NCBI GenBank assembly: GCA_903929895.1
Contig: CAIYWM010000465.1
Span: forward strand, 1-5,014
Direction of reading: 5' to 3'
DNA: 5,014 nucleotides
Source of the DNA: an uncultured Alphaproteobacteria bacterium
GTDB taxonomy: Bacteria; Pseudomonadota; Alphaproteobacteria; Reyranellales; Reyranellaceae
Positions 4,808-5,014 of this stretch are shown piece after piece. The position numbers were made by a program, and so were the translations under genes. The notes under the pieces were generated by a model. That model did not search any database. It worked only from the letters and a program-made list of their open reading frames with translations, and had not been told where the DNA came from. How positions within the stretch are numbered: the stretch's first letter is position 1; the number at the start of each line of letters is the position of its first letter.

Positions 4808-5014
4808 CGCCGGCGCGGCACGCCTTTTTCGTCGAGTCTTTCCCGCAGGAGAAAGACTCGATCGCCGCCCCAGAAAATCTCGCCGTCGAGGACGAAGCTC
4901 GGGACCCCGAAGATTCCGGACGCTTCCGCCTCGGCGCGGAGCGCGTCGTGGCGGGCACCGCCTTCGCCATTGAGGAACGCGCTGAAGCCCGGAGGGGCGC
5001 CTGCCTTTTCGAGC
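4804..5014 (-). CDS. C-terminal part of a 2-hydroxychromene-2-carboxylate isomerase-type (DsbA-like) protein, cut by the window edge
   Basis: The reading frame is open from the right edge to a TAG at 4804-4806, giving the last 69 residues of a longer protein with no start in the window. It contains GIFGVPSFVLDGEIFWGGDR (33-52 of the fragment), then LLRERL. The V-P-S/T-F-x-x-DGE-x-FWG-x-DR block is characteristic of the kappa-class GST/DsbA-like family that includes 2-hydroxychromene-2-carboxylate isomerase (aromatic degradation) and glutathione-dependent thiol oxidoreductases. The proline at fragment position 38 is the conserved cis-proline of the thioredoxin fold. The active-site N-terminus lies outside the window, so enzyme activity cannot be judged. 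The full family length is about 200 residues. It overlaps the convergent HPF-like gene by the four bases CTAG. Confidence 0.85.
   Translation of the reverse strand, partial: LEKAGAPPGFSAFLNGEGGARHDALRAEAEASGIFGVPSFVLDGEIFWGGDRVFLLRERLDEKGVPRRR
4812..4829 (+). terminator. Weak terminator candidate after the HPF-like gene
   Basis: A short GC stem (GGCG 4812-4815, CGCC 4821-4824) around a 5-base loop is followed by five T residues (4825-4829), starting 4 bp after the HPF stop codon. The stem is only 4 bp, so efficiency would be low. The element lies inside the 3' coding end of the opposing isomerase gene. Confidence 0.35.
4832..4861. repeat. Perfect 11-bp inverted repeat inside the isomerase coding end
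   Basis: TCGAGTCTTTC (4832-4842) and GAAAGACTCGA (4851-4861) are perfect reverse complements with an 8-base loop. The repeat starts 24 bp downstream of the HPF-like stop codon and lies within codons for R-V-F-L-L-R-E-R-L of the minus-strand gene. No T-run follows the stem on either strand. It could stabilise the 3' end of the HPF mRNA or assist termination between convergent genes. Confidence 0.7.

Noticed and set aside
4722..4970. 82-residue minus-strand frame at the right end
   Set aside because: It is Ser/Ala/Arg-rich without motifs and lies in a different frame from the isomerase, whose conserved block explains this stretch.

Overview
The window is a GC-rich stretch, about 70% G+C in two 60-base lines counted by hand. 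It is densely coding, with short intergenic gaps and several convergent gene ends. Protein types and style fit a free-living alphaproteobacterium of the Rhodospirillales/Hyphomicrobiales kind: a DHA1-type MFS exporter, a YajO-like aldo/keto reductase, an AsnC/Lrp regulator, a DUF6356-like small membrane protein, a short HPF/RaiA-like protein and a 2-hydroxychromene-2-carboxylate isomerase-type protein. The assignment to class is an inference from protein resemblance; genus cannot be called.

Layout. An MFS transporter gene (1-1215, +) ends tail-to-tail, with a 28-bp overlap, against an aldo/keto reductase gene (1188-2168, -). Upstream of the reductase, on the same strand, lie an NAD-dependent D-2-hydroxyacid dehydrogenase gene (2246-3241, -) and an AsnC/Lrp-type regulator gene (3317-3796, -). 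The three minus-strand genes look like one regulator-plus-metabolism cluster. However, a strong intrinsic-terminator hairpin (2181-2219) sits between the dehydrogenase and the reductase and touches the reductase Shine-Dalgarno sequence, so the reductase may be separately or conditionally expressed. A 91-bp divergent region (3797-3887) holds an Lrp-like 15-bp palindrome in front of the regulator and a TACAAT box only 7 bases before the ATG of the next plus-strand gene.

The right half carries a small DUF6356-like membrane protein gene (3888-4136, +). A 287-bp non-coding stretch with several hairpins follows. Next is a short ribosome-hibernation-type gene (4424-4807, +), which overlaps by 4 bp the end of a truncated thioredoxin-fold isomerase gene entering from the right edge on the minus strand (4804-5014). 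That last gene has no start codon inside the window and must be read from the edge.

Functionally, the regulator, dehydrogenase and reductase plausibly act on small hydroxy/oxo acids or aldehydes under amino-acid-responsive control. The substrates cannot be read from sequence. The remaining genes look like unrelated housekeeping or accessory neighbours. I see no mobile element, CRISPR array, tRNA, rRNA, or clear sign of a previously undescribed multi-gene system. The items most worth checking are regulatory: the terminator abutting a ribosome-binding site, two related operator-like dyads, a possibly leaderless small gene, and an inverted repeat embedded in coding sequence with atypical codons.
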